Below, in pieces: positions 61,988 to 64,000 of a DNA stretch of 64,000 nucleotides (positions are counted from its first letter, which is position 1; every line of letters starts with the position of its first letter). The notes beneath the pieces are model-generated. The model was not told the DNA's origin, did not search any database, and worked only from the letters and a program-made list of their open reading frames with translations. The position numbers were made by a program, and so were the translations under genes. This stretch comes from Micromonospora sp045209745 (GTDB taxonomy: Bacteria > Actinomycetota > Actinomycetes > Mycobacteriales > Micromonosporaceae). The stretch spans positions 124,001 through 188,000 of the forward strand of contig NZ_CP109273.1 in the NCBI RefSeq assembly GCF_045209745.1. Reading direction: 5' to 3'.

Positions 61988-62938
61988 TTACTTGCCGACT
62001 CCCGCGGTGAGGCCAGACTGCACCTGCCGCTGGAAGATGATGTAGACCACGAGCACCGGGAGCATCGCCATGGTGACCCCGGCGAAGAGGCCGGACCAGT
62101 CGGACTTGTAGCCCTGGTTGACCGAGAGTTCGATCAGGCCCTGGGCGATCACCTGGTTCTTCGGCTCCCCCGACACCGACTGCATGAGCAGGGTCGGCAG
62201 ATACCACTGGTTCCACTGGCCCAGCACGTTGAAGATGCCGATGCTGATCAGACCGGGCTTGGACATCGGCAGCATGACGCTGAAGAAGAGCCGGCTGTGC
62301 GATGCCCCGTCGACCATCGCCGCCTCGGCGATCGTGGTGGGCAGCGTCCGGAAGAACGAGTGCATGAAGAAAACCGTGAACGACAGCGACCAGGCGACGT
62401 ACACCAGGATCAGCATGAGGTGCTTGTTCGGGCCGAGCAACGGAAGGTGGACGCTCGTGTTGTAGACGCCCTTGAACAGCGGCACCGCAGCGAGGTAGAT
62501 CGGCAGGGTCAGCCCGGAGAGGAACACGTAGTAGATCAGCCGGTTGCCCCGGAACTCGTAGCGGGCCAACGCGTACGCGGCCATCGAGCCCAGCAGCATG
62601 GTGAGGGTGACGCTGCCGGCCAGCACCAGCACGGTGTTGAGGAAGAACGACCCGAGGTGGCCCGCGCCCCAGGCTCGGGCGAAGTTGTCCCAGTTCAGCT
62701 TGGCGGGGATCAGGGACAGCGGCTGGCGGATGACTTCCGAGTCGGTCTTCAGTGCCGACATCACCACCCACAGCAGCGGGTAGATCACCATCACGGCCCA
62801 GACCAGCAGGAAGATGTGGGAGAAGCCGTTGAAGAACCGGCCGCCGATCCCGCCCGAGGTGGGCCCGCCGCCCTTGCCGTGTGGGGTCTCCGGGCTCTGC
62901 TCGGGCCGGGTCAGACCATCGTGCGTTGCGGTGCTCAT
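61988..62938 (-). CDS. Sugar ABC importer permease, MalG type
   Basis: A 316-residue permease. A polar N-terminal tail of about 40 residues is followed by six segments. The EAA loop is PTTIAEAAMVDGASHSRLF, and the C-terminus YIIFQRQVQSGLTAGVGK is conserved. It is the last gene of a minus-strand operon SBP, permease, permease with no ATPase in view. It probably relies on the SugC-like or another MsiK-type ATPase. Confidence 0.9.
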   Translation of the reverse strand: MSTATHDGLTRPEQSPETPHGKGGGPTSGGIGGRFFNGFSHIFLLVWAVMVIYPLLWVVMSALKTDSEVIRQPLSLIPAKLNWDNFARAWGAGHLGSFFLNTVLVLAGSVTLTMLLGSMAAYALARYEFRGNRLIYYVFLSGLTLPIYLAAVPLFKGVYNTSVHLPLLGPNKHLMLILVYVAWSLSFTVFFMHSFFRTLPTTIAEAAMVDGASHSRLFFSVMLPMSKPGLISIGIFNVLGQWNQWYLPTLLMQSVSGEPKNQVIAQGLIELSVNQGYKSDWSGLFAGVTMAMLPVLVVYIIFQRQVQSGLTAGVGK

Positions 62939-62950
62939 CGTCCAGCCTCC

Positions 62951-63892
62951 TCAGTACTCGATACGCTCACGACGGGTGATCCTGAGCTGCGCCGCCGCGA
63001 GCAGGATCGTGAAGATCGCCAGGGCGACACCCATCGCGCAGGCGTAACCGAACTGGCCCTTCTGGAACGCGGTGAAGTTGAGCACCGACGCGAAGATCTC
63101 ACTGGCGTGGTTCGGACCGCCCTGGCTGGGCGTCATGACGAAGACCAGGGCGTACATGTCCAGTGCGATGAAGCCCAGGTACACCCAGGCAACCGAGACG
63201 GTGTCCCGCAGCAGGGGCAGCGTGATCCGGAAGAAGGTGTGGAAGCGGCTGGCCCCGTCCAGGAGCGCCGCCTCGTAGATGTCCTTCGGGATGGACTGCA
63301 TCGCCGCGGAGAAGAGCACCATGTAGAAGCCGGCGCCACTCCAGACCGCGATCAGCAACAGCCACCACAGCACCGCCGGCACGCCGAGGAAGGGCTCCGG
63401 GTCGGAGGTGAAGGCGACCGGATTATCCGCGTCGATCAGACCCATCTTGATCATCAGACCGTTGATCAGGCCCTGACCGTCGCTGCGGTAGATCTGCTGC
63501 CACATCACGGCGATGACCACCAGCGACAGCACCTGCGGGAAGAAGAAAATAATCTTGTAGAGCCCGGAGCCGAACACTCCCCGGATGCCGGCCCTGTCCT
63601 CGCGTCCGCCCACATTGAGCAAAAACGCGAGGAACAGGGCCAGCGCGATGGTGAACAGCGGCACGGTGATCAGGAAGAAGACGTTGTGCCAGAACGCCTT
63701 CCTGATCAACTCGTCCGACAACAGCCGGACGTAGTTGTCCAGACCGACGAAGTTCTGGGTGTCCGAATAACCACCCCAGTCGGTCAGCGAGTATCCCGCC
63801 GCCTGCACGAAGGGCCACACCACGTAGAAGAGGTACAGCGCAAGCGGCAAAGCCAGGAAACCCGTGACGAAACGCGCAACACCGTGCCGCAT
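62951..63892 (-). CDS. Sugar ABC importer permease, MalF type
   Basis: A 313-residue permease with six segments. The EAA loop reads PKDIYEAALLDGASRFHTF; the ending TRRERIEY is typical. ATG 63892 follows GAAGTGAG by six bases; GTG 63898 is less likely. It precedes the MalG-type permease by 12 bases. Substrate unknown because the binding protein runs off the window. Confidence 0.9.
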   Translation of the reverse strand: MRHGVARFVTGFLALPLALYLFYVVWPFVQAAGYSLTDWGGYSDTQNFVGLDNYVRLLSDELIRKAFWHNVFFLITVPLFTIALALFLAFLLNVGGREDRAGIRGVFGSGLYKIIFFFPQVLSLVVIAVMWQQIYRSDGQGLINGLMIKMGLIDADNPVAFTSDPEPFLGVPAVLWWLLLIAVWSGAGFYMVLFSAAMQSIPKDIYEAALLDGASRFHTFFRITLPLLRDTVSVAWVYLGFIALDMYALVFVMTPSQGGPNHASEIFASVLNFTAFQKGQFGYACAMGVALAIFTILLAAAQLRITRRERIEY

Positions 63893-63924
63893 GGTCACTC
63901 ACTTCTCTAACTGATCAGGGCCTG

Positions 63925-64000
63925 TCAGGCGGTACGGGTCTGCTTCTTGACCGAGGAGTCCTTGGCGACCTTGTCCGCGGCCGCCTGCATCTTGTCGACA
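63925..64000 (-). CDS. C-terminus of a sugar-binding protein (cut by window edge)
   Basis: Only the last 24 residues are visible, ending KKQTRTA before the stop at 63925, with a lysine-rich, coil-like stretch (AAADKVAKDSS). By position, 33 bases ahead of the permease start, it is the binding protein of this importer. Confidence 0.6.
   Translation of the reverse strand, partial: VDKMQAAADKVAKDSSVKKQTRTA

Overview
The window is high-GC actinobacterial DNA, most likely from Micromonospora or another Micromonosporaceae member. This is inferred from very GC-rich third positions, many GTG starts, several apparently leaderless starts, an XRE/DUF397 pair, a conservon-type kinase with a Roadblock protein, actinobacterial family A polymerase and ABC layouts, and a plant-polysaccharide lifestyle. 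No rRNA, tRNA or CRISPR array was seen.

Layout: 0.1-3.4 kb carries housekeeping and membrane genes (DUF1028, PAP2, mycothiol-type DinB, DUF3159). 3.7-8.8 kb is a cellulose locus: a secreted CBM2-GH48 cellulase diverges from a GH1 beta-glucosidase, and three CebR-type boxes lie between or upstream of them. 8.85-11.8 kb is a two-gene remnant of a conservon (Roadblock plus NIT/HAMP kinase). 11.9-19.2 kb holds an FGGY kinase, a tryptophan-attenuated fused anthranilate/ADIC synthase with a visible Trp-Trp leader peptide, WrbA, a HipA-like kinase/DUF3037 pair and an AlkZ-like protein. 19.4-23.7 kb (minus strand) is an LpqY-SugABC-like trehalose/disaccharide importer. 23.9-29.8 kb is small-gene, accessory-looking DNA: a folded inverted repeat, a PIN-like toxin/antitoxin candidate, an XRE/DUF397 pair, a VOC protein, a RusA-like ORF, an L,D-transpeptidase-like protein and a HAD phosphatase.

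30.0-31.5 kb is the most informative mobile DNA. An IS110-family element sits inside one copy of a dispersed intergenic repeat, whose uninterrupted copy is at 46.44-46.57 kb in the opposite orientation. Comparing the two copies gives near base-exact element ends. Joining the ends would place a perfect TTGACA in the right end 17 nt from a -10-like hexamer in the left end, upstream of a 288-nt noncoding leader, the expected place for an IS110 bridge RNA. The transposase carries a frameshift at a G4 run.

31.6-46.3 kb: a TetR regulator, two tandem beta-propeller-like proteins, an alpha-glucan group (MGH1/GH63-like hydrolase, debranching enzyme, GT4), two tandem paralogous Ser/Thr kinases, a YdjM-type membrane protein and an amidohydrolase. 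46.8-54.9 kb is one coherent operon for alpha-xylosyl/beta-glucosyl oligosaccharides (LacI regulator with promoter and adjacent operators, binding protein, two permeases, GH31 alpha-xylosidase, GH1 beta-glucosidase), closed by a perfect 21-bp hairpin. 55.0-61.9 kb: a lipoprotein, a MobA-like nucleotidyltransferase, a 3'-5' exonuclease/DNA polymerase and a heterodimeric ABC exporter with complementary degenerate ATP sites. From 61.98 kb to the end (minus strand) is a third sugar ABC transporter whose binding protein runs off the window.

The theme is saccharide scavenging: cellulose breakdown, three carbohydrate ABC importers, intracellular glycosidases and glycogen-type enzymes, each with its own visible regulation.
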